Below, in pieces: positions 33,751 to 44,726 of a stretch of 64,000 nt of DNA (positions are counted from its first letter, which is position 1; the number at the start of each line of letters is the position of its first letter). Origin of the DNA: Diphasiastrum complanatum (taxonomy: Eukaryota > Streptophyta > Lycopodiopsida > Lycopodiales > Lycopodiaceae); NCBI GenBank assembly GCA_029204225.1, contig CM055103.1, positions 44,509,095 through 44,573,094 on the forward strand. Reading direction: 5' to 3'. The notes under the pieces were generated by a model. The model had not been told where the DNA came from. It ran no database searches and saw only the letters and a program-made list of their open reading frames with translations. The translations under genes were made by a program, and so were the position numbers.

Positions 33751-34254
33751 TCAGAAAAACTGACAGAGGAATTGGACATCCAATGTGAAAAAAATGTGAC
33801 TCCTATTTGTGTGGAGACCGCGAAAGGTACAATGACCTCTTGTAGATTGGCAACCAACTTACCAATCTCTCTGGGAACCTGGAAGAATCGACTAACGTTC
33901 ACAATCTTGAAGATGGATGCCTTGGACGCTATTTTGGGATTAAGCTGATTTAACGAACATGTGGTGGCCTTCTTGGCAAAAGGGATTAACCTGGGGGCAT
34001 CACATAACTACTAGTCAGAAAAACTGACAGAGGAATTGGACATCCAATGTGAAAAAAATGTGACTCCTATTTGTGTGGAGACCGCGAAAGGTACAATGAC
34101 CTCTTGTAGATTGGCAACCAACTTACCAATCTCTCTGGGAACCTGGAAGAATCGACTAACGTTCACAATCTTGAAGATGGATGTCTTGGACGCTATTTTG
34201 GGATTAAGCTGATTTAACGAACATGTGGTGGCCTTCTTGGCAAAAGGGATTAAC
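33727..34254 (+). repeat. 264-bp tandem duplication in the protease region
   Basis: Copies 33727-33990 and 33991-34254 differ at one base (C33920 against T34184). The unit is 88 codons, so the frame is kept. Both copies carry the same TAG and TGA, so those stops are older than the duplication. Confidence 0.95.
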
Positions 34255-34680
34255 CTTGTGTTATTATATAATGGCAGGAGACCTTGTGTCGTCAGAGTTG
34301 TGCCAGGGGACCAACTAGAAAAGAACGACACAAATGAACCTGAGCCAACCATTCCTCCCAATCTGATTCACCTCTTTAACGAAGGACAGCCAACAGTGAC
34401 AGACCAGCTGACACGGGAACAAATGGAGCCAACATTGCCTACACTCTCTACATCAAAGGTGAGTTCAAGTGCCGATGCAGAGCTCAAGGAGCTCACCTTA
34501 TGTGACCAAGCGAAAGCTCACTTCTTTAACGAAGGACATCCAACAGTGACAAACCAGCTGACGCAAGGTCAAATGGAGCCAACATTGCCTTCAGCTTCTA
34601 CATCAGAGGTGAATCTAAGTGCCGATGCAAAGCTCAAGGAGCTCAACCTGGGCGACCAAACGAAATATCTAGAGTCCTAG
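34255..34680 (+). CDS. Tail ORF of G1 with 50-residue duplication
   Basis: Open to TAG 34678-34680, continuing the protease frame after GINLVLLYNGRRPCVVRVVP. Two 50-residue units follow (150 bp, starting at 34371 and 34521), each with FNEG.PTVT.QLT and ADA.LKEL. This is low-complexity and likely disordered. In a full gypsy element RT would follow. Here nothing follows before the purine tract. Not an independent gene as far as I can see. Confidence 0.5.
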   Translation, partial: LVLLYNGRRPCVVRVVPGDQLEKNDTNEPEPTIPPNLIHLFNEGQPTVTDQLTREQMEPTLPTLSTSKVSSSADAELKELTLCDQAKAHFFNEGHPTVTNQLTQGQMEPTLPSASTSEVNLSADAKLKELNLGDQTKYLES

Positions 34681-35035
34681 AAGACTCATCCAGACATGCG
34701 ACGAAAAAGGCATATCTAAGGCTTAAGGGAGCCATAAGTACCTTTTTCTTTCATGTTAATAAAGTAAGCCGCATTTCTCATCGAGAAGTGAGATTCAGTC
34801 TAATGTCTAAGTGCAGCAGCTTTACACAGGTTTTACGTAAGTGAACTAGATCCACACTTTTCCTGTGCTGGGTGTAAAATACAATATCATTACTTCTCTT
34901 TACAGTTGGTTTCCTTTGGCCGGTGAATCAAGCCCGTGCCCTTGTATATGTGACTAAAGTCTGGCCGGTGAATTAAGCCCGTGCCATGAGTCTTAGGTTC
35001 TAGTTTGGCCCTGATGAGAACATCAGCTTTCTCAA

Positions 35036-35047
35036 ACGAGGGGAGGA
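35036..35047 (+). promoter_or_regulatory. Polypurine tract of G1
   Basis: ACGAGGGGAGGA directly before the 3' LTR start at 35048. Confidence 0.8.
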
Positions 35048-35372
35048 TGTTGTAAAGCTGACTCGTGTGCACCCAGCGTGCCCTGTAAGACTCAAAGGGG
35101 TGACACTCTCTAAGGTCCCAGAGCAAGTTAGAATGTCAAGGACTGAGCCTCCGACCTGTGGTGAGCCAGTCAAGTAGTCACAAGTCATGAGCTAGCTCTG
35201 GAGCTCGAGTCATGGCCTAGTTAGGAAAGCAAGTTGATTCGGCCGCCAGGATGGCTCCCGGGACCCATGTCCGGGAGCCAGACTGATTCTGCCAGGCTTA
35301 ATCAGCAAAATAAAAACTAAGCCCTAAAAAGCTTGCTTTACCAGAAAGCACTATGTTTCAAACCAGAGGGGG
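35048..35372 (+). repeat. G1 3' LTR, first part
   Basis: 325 bp matching 30458-30790 of the 5' LTR. Interrupted by G2b after GAGGGGG. Confidence 0.85.
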
Positions 35373-36616
35373 TGTAGCGCAGGCATCCCAAAGGGAGCTG
35401 GGAACCACGACTTAGCTTCCCAGCCTTCAACTCTTGCCATCAAAACCCACTTGACATACAAGCAGCCAACTCGCCAACAACGATCAGACTTAACCAACTT
35501 GAAGTTCCGAAAACCAACATTGAGATCCAACCTGGCGCCATGCCAGATCGGGGTTCCTGATGTGGGTGACTTCCCTCCAAGCAAGCCGCTCGACATACAT
35601 CAAACTTAACCAACTCGAAGCTTCGTTACAAACGAGTAACATCCATTCCAAGCAAGCGGTCTGACTTACATCAAACTTAACCAACTGAAAGCTTCGTCAC
35701 GAGCGCTGGAAGCCAACCTGGCGCCATGCCAGACTGGACAGCCATAAACAGGTAACATCCACCCAAGCAAGCCATCCAACTCAGCTGACAGGTTAGAGCC
35801 TGTTCCCCAAGATCTTAACCCATTCACGTTCATGCAAGGAACACTCAGAACCACAAGTCGCGACAGATATGGAAACAACCAGTTCCTGGACCAAATGGTC
35901 CCGACAACATACCGCTGGCGCCACGGACCGAATGGTCCCGACGACATACCGATGGCGTCCAGGGATACGACCCTCAGCTATGTGCCAAGTTAAAAATTTT
36001 GAAAGCGGCCTTACAACTGGCGCTTTTACCGAACAGTGAAACTCAGAAGGTAATCAGAGTCAGTTTGAGGAAAATCGCACTTTATTGATAAATCTGAGAA
36101 TGTTACATTTCAAGTGTGTGACCCACCCTAGTCTCCGGGGCGCTATCATGCCAAGGCGAGAGCCATGACAACATTCCAGCAAGGGAGGCTGAGACTTGGT
36201 TGGAGCTCGTCCTGAATCGCAACCCGCACTCCCCTATAGTATTGGTGTGATTCGGCACCCCCCCTCATACAAAGCAGTTTACCCAAGCTGGTAAAGCACA
36301 TTTTTCTCTCTCTAGAGTTTTCTCTTTCTAGAAAGTCATTTTCTCTCTCTAGATTCTATTGATCCCCAGGCTTCCTTTAATCATGCCTAGATCGTGTGAG
36401 GTGATTGCACATCGATCTGAGCTCTCTGGACTCCACTAGAACCGATCAAAGATTTTCAGCCATAGGAACTTGGTGCCGGCTGGATTCTGGTCACAGTGGC
36501 GCCGGGAGCGGCGCCGACGTCGTTGGCGCCGGGAGCAGCAAGGGCGCTGCTGGCGCCGGGGACATAGCTGGCGCCGATGACGCCGGAAGTAAAGCTTGTA
36601 AAGGTAGCTTTACAAC
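35373..36616 (-). repeat. G2b 3' LTR
   Basis: 1244 bp; followed (minus orientation, upstream side) by purine tract GGTGGGGTGGA at 36617-36627. Confidence 0.82.
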
Positions 36617-37670
36617 ATCCACCCCACCTTTATAAAATCTGATGTCCTCATCAAATGTCAGATTAAAGTAAAGGTGTCTCCCAATTAAAATGACTATACA
36701 TTTAAGCTACTTGGCACAGTACTCAATTTACTGGCCACTTTTTATTAACATTGAAGCTGGCACACCACAAGTCGGAGGCTCAGCTCTTTGTACTGAAAAA
36801 TTACATAACTTGAAAATATATCTTTGTCTGGGAAAAGCGTAGATTTGATATCGCTTTCGTAAAACCCGAGAACCTTATTAACTGGTGACAGAGGCCTTTC
36901 TTTGAAATGTTCGCCCCTGTCACTTCTGACTTTCGACTTTGGAACTCCTTTGAGCTCCTGATTTGTCCTTGATGCACTTTGTGTTGAGCTCCCTGAGCTC
37001 CAGATTTGTTCAGTTCCGCACAGGTATCAAGGCTCCCTGAGCCGAAGGATTTATCGTTTGATTGCCCACTTTATAGTCCACTCCGTGCCTTGTTGCTTCT
37101 GCACCTTGTCCCCCTTTGAGATGGTCCTGCCCACGGACCTTTGCATGGCCGTGCCCATACAAATCGATCACGGAATCAGCCCACATAGGACACCCCTCCA
37201 ACTATCTGTGCTTTCACCATTAAGCAGCACATTGCCTCAGTCACGCCCCACCACTTTTTGGTCGATAGCCCTTATAGCTAAACGATCGGCAGCTATCCCG
37301 CACCGGCAGCTAACCACCCGTGCTTTACACCCGAATTCGAGCAGCATCTCTGTATTAATGGTTAACCCGTACAGTTCGAATATGTCGCCCCGCACCCCAC
37401 AAGGTACAGACCGTGCTTTCACCTCCCTAGGCAGCACTTTGCCTCATCCGTCCTACGTGCAGACAGCGCCAGGCCCGAACCGCGAGAACTGACCGTGCTT
37501 ACACCTCAAGGGCAGCACCTTGACTCATCAAGTCCCCCGTTTTGTCGACCACCCCGACCATGGACGCACCCGTGCTTACATTGTGGGCAGCAGCTTGCAC
37601 AACACTTGTCTTGATGAACCCCAAACCGTGGCCATTTCCGTGAGATCCGAATAGCTGACCGGCCAGTCGA

Positions 37671-37681
37671 CTCTGATACCA
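37671..37681 (-). promoter_or_regulatory. Primer-binding site of G2b
   Basis: The plus strand reads CTCTGATACCA; on the minus strand TGGTATCAGAG, next to the LTR at 37684. Confidence 0.85.
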
Positions 37682-37683
37682 CA

Positions 37684-38910
37684 TGTAGCGCAGGCATCCC
37701 AAAGGGAGCCGGGAACCACGACTTAGCTTCCCAGCCTTCAACTCTTGCCATCCAAACCCACTTGACATACAAGCAGCCAACTCGCCAACAACGATCAGAC
37801 TTAACCAACTTGAAGTTCTGAAAACCAACATTGAGATCCAACCTGGCGCCATGCCAGATCGGGGGTCCCGATGTGGGTGACTTCTCTCCAAGCAAGCCGC
37901 CCGACATACATCAAACTTAACCAACTCGAAGCTTCGTTACAAACGAGTAACATCCATTCCAAGCAAGCGGTCTGACTTACATCAGACTTAACCAACTGAA
38001 AGCTTCGTCACGAGCGCTGGAAGCCAACCTGGCGCCACGCCAGACTGGACAGCCATAAACAGGTAACATCCACCCAAGCAAGCCATCCAACTCAGCCGAC
38101 ATGTTAGAGCCCGTTCCCCAAGAGCTTAACCCATTCACGTTCATGCAAGGAACACTCAGAACCACAAGTCGCGACAGATATGGAAACAACCAGTTCCTGG
38201 ACCAAATGGTCCCGACAGCATACCGCTGGCGCCACGGACCGAATGGTCCCGACGGCATACCGCTGGCGTCCCGGGATACGACCCTCAGCTATGTGCCAAG
38301 TTAAAAATTTTGAAAGCGGCCTTACAACTGGCGCTTTTACCGAACACTGAAACCCAGAAAGTAATCAGAGTCAGTTTGAGGAAAAATCCCACTTTATTGA
38401 TAAATCTGAGTAGGTTACATTTCAAGTGTGTGACCGACCTAGTCTCCGGGGCGCTAGCATGCCAAGGCGAGAGCCATGACAACATTCCAGCAAGGGAGGC
38501 TGAGACTTGGTTGGAGCTCGCCCTGAGTCACAACCCGCACTCCCCTATAGTATTGGTGTGATTCGGCACCCCCCCTCATACCAAGCACTCTACCCAAGCT
38601 GGTAAAGCACGTTTTTCACTCTCTAGAATTTTCTCTTTCTAGAAAGTCATTTTCTCTCTCTAGATTTTATTGATCCTCCGGCTTCCTTTAATCATGCCTA
38701 GATCGTGTGAGGTGATTGCACATCGATCTGAGCTCTCTAGACTCCGCTAGAACCGATCAAAGATTTTCAGCCATAGGAACTTGGCACCGGCTGGATTCTG
38801 GTCACAGTGGCGCCAGGAGCGGCGCCGGCTCCGTTTGCGCCTGGAGCAGCAGGGGCGCTGCTGGCGCCGATGGCGCCGGAAGTAAAGCTTGTAAAGGTAG
38901 CTTTACAACA
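37684..38910 (-). repeat. G2b 5' LTR
   Basis: 1227 bp, pair of 35373-36616. Confidence 0.82.
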
Positions 38911-38915
38911 GGGGG

Positions 38916-39499
38916 TGCGCCGAATCACAGGAAAATTATAGGCGAAGTCCGGCAGACAGAAACTTGGGCAGCTCAACCAGCGCCAGCAATCCAGTTGCCA
39001 GGTCTCAGCTCCCTCTACCAGCATGAGCCAGGCACAATGCCTAGCACGTGTTGGTGGCCCCGAGACCAGTCAGTCTATGTATGAATGTATCCTCTTCCAA
39101 ATCTAATAAAGTTGATCCTTGGGGATGATTACCATTTCGGTTTCGCCTCCGGGACTGGTCCAAGTGGAAGGACCCTTACTACAACCTTTTTGCGTCGCTG
39201 GCGCCTAAGGGTCCCTGTCATCGACATGGGCTTGCCGCTATGCCAATTGGTCAGTTTGGCGACCACTATGCCTTGGATTTCATGTGTGGCTTGTCTTTGC
39301 CTTTGGTTACCTTTTGGGGACGGATTCTGAGTTGGCTTTCGGGTGGGTTGGGATTCTAGTTTTCTTAAGTTTGAATGGTTAAGCTTGTTACGTTTTTGAG
39401 TTGGCTTTTACGTAAGTGCATGATGGATGAATGTTAGACCTAAGCGCGTGTTGGGGAAACCGCTCAAGTCTTAGCGCCCTTTGAGGCGCCGGCGTAACA
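38916..39499 (+). repeat. G1 3' LTR, second part
   Basis: Resumes TGCGCCGAATCACAG and ends GCGCCGGCGTAACA. Together with 35048-35372 the LTR is about 909 bp, matching the 918-bp 5' LTR. Confidence 0.85.
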
Positions 39500-40625
39500 C
39501 TTGCCCTCTGCTGATTTTACTGTGTGCGACCTAGCTGCAGCGCATTTTGGAGGCCCTCCATCGCTGATTTTTAAGGCACATGATCTATGTTGATTCTACC
39601 TACAATAACCGTACTTCTGCAACACTAAACCATACTTCTGTTGCAACAACAAATCACTGTTTTTCTTAAATGCATTCACTCGCACTTCGATGAAGGACAA
39701 TTGCTTATTTTGGTGGAATTTCAATCACTGATAGTATTACAAAATGGCTGATTTATGAAGCAGCCTCGCATTTGTGTGGAACAACAAATGACAATTTGTT
39801 GAAGAATGTTCTTTGCTAATTCGACTTGGTTCAATCACATTGTTGAAGGTCTCCATCGCTGAGTTTAGAATTTGTCAAGCCTTGATTCTGAGATAGAATT
39901 TGCTAGTATCTCCATGACAGGATACAGTGGTATCTCAACGCATTGTTAAGCCAATCAATCAAATTTTTTCTGGACCTTGTTGAAGCACACTTCTATTGTA
40001 CAAATCACTGACAACAAAGACTACGACCTGTGAAAAGTGTAAACTACCACTTGCAGAGTAGCGTTGCATAGGCATGGGCAAGTGATGTTCTTACTGAAAT
40101 GGGAGAGTCAAGTACTCAAGGAGAAGCCTAAAATCGAATTCGAAACTCATATCGCACTATCTGCAAATAGTCTTTGGAAAGCAAGTGGAAAACGATAAAG
40201 GAGTCATGAATGAGAAGAAATGTGGACACTGTTTAGCGGCATTCATGACTAGTAGTCTTTGCGGCAATCCGGCTTCCCAATTCATCACTAAGGTAACTCA
40301 TTTTCATCTCAATATTGTTATATGGTATGATGTCCGTATGCATGCTGGTTATTAGTTAATCGGTTTTGTTGTGGTTCCACACCATTCCCTGAAAGAGTGG
40401 ATATGTATGGGGTCCGAAATCTTGTTTACATAGTGAAGGGACTTATAGGCAATTTTACAATACAATGCCTGCAATGCTAGTGAACATAAGTGATTTGGTG
40501 TACAAACTTTCCGTAAGCATGTTATGTTGGATTTAGACTAGCAGTAAGTCACGTCACCATACGGTGGTTTAAAATTGGAGGTCCTTACTTGCTTATGTCA
40601 TATTATCATATTTTTAAAAGTCCGA

Positions 40626-41585
40626 AATATTTTCAATAACTAGGGTGCTTGAAATTCGTGTATGGTCCGAACATCACAATGGAAGGGATGCGTCCCAATC
40701 TTCCCTTAGGACCTAACATGCCATACCTTGGTACTTCGCATCTAACCATTACTATCTTGCTAGGGCTGAAGATACACCACCGCCAAAGAATTATAACCAT
40801 GCTCGGAATAGAGCGGTTGGATGAAATCCTTAGAGAGCCAGAGCTCTGCATCCTACCAATAGTGGATCTTGCAAGGATGCGGGATGTCATAGTTTTAGTA
40901 CTGTTCTAGGAGAATCAGTCTTGATAGTAGTGTGAGAGGATGACCGTAGTATTGTGCCAAGACCAAACTTACTAAAGCTGAACTTGCCCTCTTTCTACCA
41001 TATTTTTGGAAGCTTGGAAACTTCCATTGGCCGGAAGAGCACGGAGCGATCGAGCGAGCCACCAGGGTTGGAAGCACCTATCCTCGGTCCCTACCATAAG
41101 GGCATTGTGGGCCTTTTCCCTTCTAGGGCTTTTTGACGAAACCAACCCCTCGTCCAAAAAACCCCTAACATTTGTGCGTCTGTCGGGAGCCACTTGATAA
41201 GGGAATATTGCTTGAAGGGTAGTCATACTACTAATGGCCTACAAATTTTATGTGTCTCAAATTGCATATGTTGTGAACAATTCTATTGTTTAGACCGTCA
41301 ACCGCAAGATAGCATGGTTGTGCAAGCTACTAGTGCACACGTTGTTTTCAGAAAACCAATATCTATCACAAGTTGAAGTGGTTAGCATCACACAGTAATG
41401 TGTGCTGATCCCACACCTACAACATACGTTTTAGGGCCTTGCCACACATGAGTTCGCAATCCACCCCTAGCTACACACGATCCAACTTCACCAAGGACAT
41501 CCTGCTTCCAATACCTGAAAAGAATCTAGGGACTGCATACAGTTTTCACCAACAGAGATTTTAGACAGTGATGCCAAGTACTACT
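40626..41585. other. Unassigned stretch between H1 and GY1
   Basis: A plus-strand frame (40649-40909) has ERLDEILREPELCILPIVDL but no family I recognise. The rest has no clear feature. It may be part of the leader of GY1, whose LTR I could not locate. Confidence 0.35.
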
Positions 41586-42549
41586 AGAGATTGTTCATAG
41601 AGTGATGGAACATATTAGACAATGGAGTTTCTCGTGAAACCTACGGTAAAGGTGAAAACCAGAGCCCTAAGTTGAAAATCAGTACCTTATGACCCACCAA
41701 CCCTAGCATCCCGTAGAGACGGCACATGGTACAAAAAGCAAGGAAAACTATGCATGGGTACGGATGGATTAGGATTGGACAGAAAAATGACCAAGAAGAG
41801 TTAGTTGGGTCATATGCAGTATAAGTGGACGAAGGGTGGATGACCTATGGGGTAACTTGGGAAAATCACCAAACGTATGTGCAACAACAATTGATTGGTA
41901 TCCAAATGTGAGAAGAACATTACACAGAAGTCATTAGTGTCACCCTAGACAAGACATCATAGGTATACCAAGGAAACCTAGGTCTCAGGGAACACCGCAT
42001 GGAGAGACTTCAAATCCCTAGAGAGAGCGTTTAGGACTTAGGAGAAGCAGTCGTGGGTCTCTTACCCCACCAGCCAATGATGAGTCTCACCAACCTGTAA
42101 TGGGTGATATGTTAGAAGTCATAGAAGAACTACCAGAACTTGAGCCAACCGACGCTACAGAACCACCATTAGTGAAAGCAATAGAGAAGGCAATCGTGGT
42201 AGAAGACGCACAGATTGCAGTTGCCCACGCATCCCACCTATCGCAAGCAGTGAACAGCTTGAATCTAAGCCCAAAAATGTGGAGAGGAGGCCCAATCGCA
42301 GCTATAGGAGTACAACCCATAGTGGAACCCCGTCCCATATAGGCTATTGAACCTCGATCAGGTAGGAACGCGCAAACACAAGATGCACGAAGGCTCCAAG
42401 CACAGATGCCCGAGAGAGGCTATGAGAGCACAAGCTCTAACATAGAAATAGGGGATATGCGAGCCATGCTCAAGGGATACATGGACGTGATGAGTGAGAA
42501 TATATAGACCTTAGCAGCAGATGTAAACTTTCTCAAACGACACCAAAAT

Positions 42550-42936
42550 TTGTTGGGTCAGAGACACCCCATAGAAGGATCGAACCCCTTAGTGTGTAGA
42601 CACTGTAGAGGGAATCATTTGAATCAAAACTGTCCCAACCAAGTGTGTGGGTACTGCAAGAGGCCTGGACACTTGGAGGATAGATGCTGGGTATGTAGAG
42701 ATGCACTAAACACTGGGAATAGGATGCCTGGGCCAGTGAACCATAGACCCCAGGAGGACAGAACGACGAGGCCATCAAGGCCACCTCAATACATACAACG
42801 CGGCCCTAGGATTAGCCAGGAGGATAAAGAGAAGGCGCACCTAGAAGATGACTGGCCACCCGTGAACTTCATCGCCGTGGAGACACTAGAGGAACCCACG
42901 AGCAGAAAAGAGGTTTTCAGTAGTGACCTGGAGTAA
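42550..42936 (+). pseudogene. GY1 gag C-terminus with zinc knuckles
   Basis: Two adjacent knuckles: CRHCRGNHLNQNC (shorter spacing) and CGYCKRPGHLEDRC (canonical CX2CX4HX4C), then a Pro/Arg-rich stretch and DDWPPVNFIAVE. Upstream frames carry stops (TAG at about 42340 and 42508). A frame change near 42930 joins it to the linker frame 42923-43168 (PKKPKPTPKPPPEVDNP). Confidence 0.7.
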
Positions 42937-43245
42937 TCTCCAGACAGAGCTACCTCCCAAGAAACCCAAGCCTACACCAAAACCACCACCGGAGGTAGAT
43001 AACCCAGTGGTCATTGAGAAGCCAATATTCGAACCTACACCTATCTACGAGGATCCACTGCCCAAAGAGCAAGGTGAGGTTAGCGTCTCGGAAGGGCGTA
43101 GAGATCCTAGATTCCTAGGACCGAGAAAAGGAAAAACCGGCCTAGAAACTAAGAGAACCATGACCTGAACAGGTTTCGGAAGGATATAGACCTAAATCTG
43201 AAGAGAGGAAATATTGACCTAGGTCAAGCCCTAGCGAATCTAAAA

Positions 43246-44059
43246 TTGGAAATAGGGCTCTGGCAACTAGTACAGTTGTCACCCACTATTAAATGCACAG
43301 TCAAACGACTGATGAGACCACCCGTGACCATAACACTAGAGCCACCTAAAATAGCAAAAGTAGATGCAGATTTGTTAGATCGCTACTGCCCTAAGGTAGA
43401 CGTACTCATATATGGCCTAGTTATTTCAAGAGCCATAGTTGATGCAAGGTCGGCAGTTAACATCATAAGTCTAGAACTTTTAGACCGCCTTGGTTTTACT
43501 TTAGAACCTGCTACCTTGACAGCCCTAAAGCTAACCAACAACTCTGTGATCAAACCAGAGGGCGAGCTTAAGAATGTACTCATTACCGTGGCTAACAAGA
43601 CCATTCAAGTGGACTTTTACGTCATGAGGATGTATGCGGGGAACCGGAGGTACTCTATACTGCTAGGACGGCCATGGCTCAGGCTTAGCAACTGCACAAT
43701 CGACATCCCCGCAGGAGTACTGATTTTTGGAAGGGGTAGAGAACATACCATAGTCAACGGCTATCCCAAGGTGCATGAGTCAGAGAGAGCACCCATACCT
43801 TCGTCTGAGTGGGAGGAGGTCACAAGTAGTGAGGACGATGGTGAGTCCACAACGAGTGAAGATGAACCTGACCCGAGATCAGTACTGGACATAGAGTGGA
43901 ACACTTCAGAAGTGCAGCCTCCCAAAGTTCGAGACGCCGCTATCTGCCTGATAAACCTAGGAATCCTAGAAGAGCCCAAGAATATCAAAATAGGTGCTTC
44001 CCTAGGCATTGGAGAAAAAGAGGAATACGAACGGCTGTGTAGAAAGTACCAGCATATTT
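43246..44059 (+). pseudogene. GY1 aspartic protease and linker, cut by C1
   Basis: The retropepsin region has VDVLIYGLVISRAIVDARSA (the expected D-A-G reads D-A-R), FTLEPATLTALKLTNNS, and ILLGRPWLRLSNCTIDI as the second signature. An acidic linker follows, then YERLCRKYQHIL. The sentence resumes on the far side of C1 with F-AWNYSNLKGI, the entry to RT. The active-site change should abolish protease activity. Confidence 0.8.
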
Positions 44060-44714
44060 TGTGAAAATTGTCAACATTTCCTAGCTAGTTTGAGGCCTAA
44101 ATTGGCTAAAATTGTAAATAGTTTTGGTTCTGGAGTTTCACACGTGTGAACCAGGCCACAATGTTTTTATTTACTGTATTTTTTCAGTATGATGAAGTGT
44201 CAAACTTCATACCCTTCAAAATGAGACCATTTTGATGTATTTTGGTCATATAAGCCATTTTTAGCTATTTTTCCTATATAGGGAATATCTAGGGTCAAGT
44301 ACCTTCTAGAGAGAGGAGAGAGAGTCATCTTCCTCATCCATAAATAGTAGGGAAGTCGTGGAGAACAGGTTGGAGAAACCTTTTGTATGCTTCATTGAGA
44401 TCAATAGATCATTGTCATTGTTTCTTCCTCCATTGAGAGCATTGTTGTGTGTATTGTCTTCAAGCTATTGTGTATGATCTTAGGTGCTTTCCAAAAGTGG
44501 TAGGCTGATGTATTATGGACTGTATAATGCTATTTTGGGCCGCACTTGATGTTTATGGAAGTTTCCATTTGTGATAAATGCTTTTTGATCAAGTTCTTTG
44601 CATTCTAGGTAGCATAGAATGTGTTGCCAATTCCTAGCTTATGTAGTTTGGAGTGCAAGCATTCAAGCCAATGATCTTGGAGTTTAGATCCACTTAGGAT
44701 CTGTATTTTGCACA
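44060..44714 (+). repeat. C1 5' LTR
   Basis: TGTGAAAATTGTCAAC to TGTATTTTGCACA. A TATA-like CCTATATAGGG lies near 44272. It contains 8 bp (TACTGTAT region) missing from the 3' LTR. Confidence 0.93.
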
Positions 44715-44726
44715 TGGTATCAGAGC
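44715..44726 (+). promoter_or_regulatory. Primer-binding site of C1
   Basis: TGGTATCAGAGC directly after the LTR. Confidence 0.93.

Larger units (their letters stand above)
35373..38910 (-). mobile_element. Non-autonomous LTR retrotransposon G2b nested in the G1 3' LTR
   Basis: 3538 bp on the minus strand with TSD GGGGG (35368-35372 and 38911-38915). LTRs are 35373-36616 and 37684-38910, internal 1067 bp. It is the same family as G2a but has lost about 700 bp of internal sequence and has no coding region. It is younger than G1 because it lies inside the G1 LTR. Confidence 0.87.
30458..39499 (+). mobile_element. LTR retrotransposon G1 with gag and protease only
   Basis: TSD CTTGC at 30453-30457 and 39500-39504. 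Without nested G2b it is about 5.5 kb: 5' LTR, primer-binding site, leader, gag, knuckle plus protease remnant, short tail, purine tract and a split 3' LTR. No RT, RNase H or integrase lies between protease and the purine tract. This matches the terminal-repeat-with-GAG class of non-autonomous gypsy elements. Confidence 0.82.
23909..40625 (+). mobile_element. Repeat element H1, split by G2a and G1
   Basis: Left part 23909-26293 and right part 39505 to about 40625 together match the uninterrupted copy H2 (52677-55140). It begins TGTTAGCCGATATTTTCGC. The left part holds an AG microsatellite and a TATA box. A 1.05-kb piece (about 25240-26270) is absent from H2. The right part has GTGGTATCTCAACGC near 39930 and an exon-like MNEKKCGH frame near 40210. 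It is probably an LTR element with a long LTR, though LTR ends are not proven. Confidence 0.6.

Noticed and set aside
26294-39499. A CRISPR-like or satellite array, because TGTAGCGCAGGCATCCC recurs four times
   Set aside because: The four copies are the LTR ends of G2a and G2b at 26294, 29256, 35373 and 37684; spacing is kilobases and paired.
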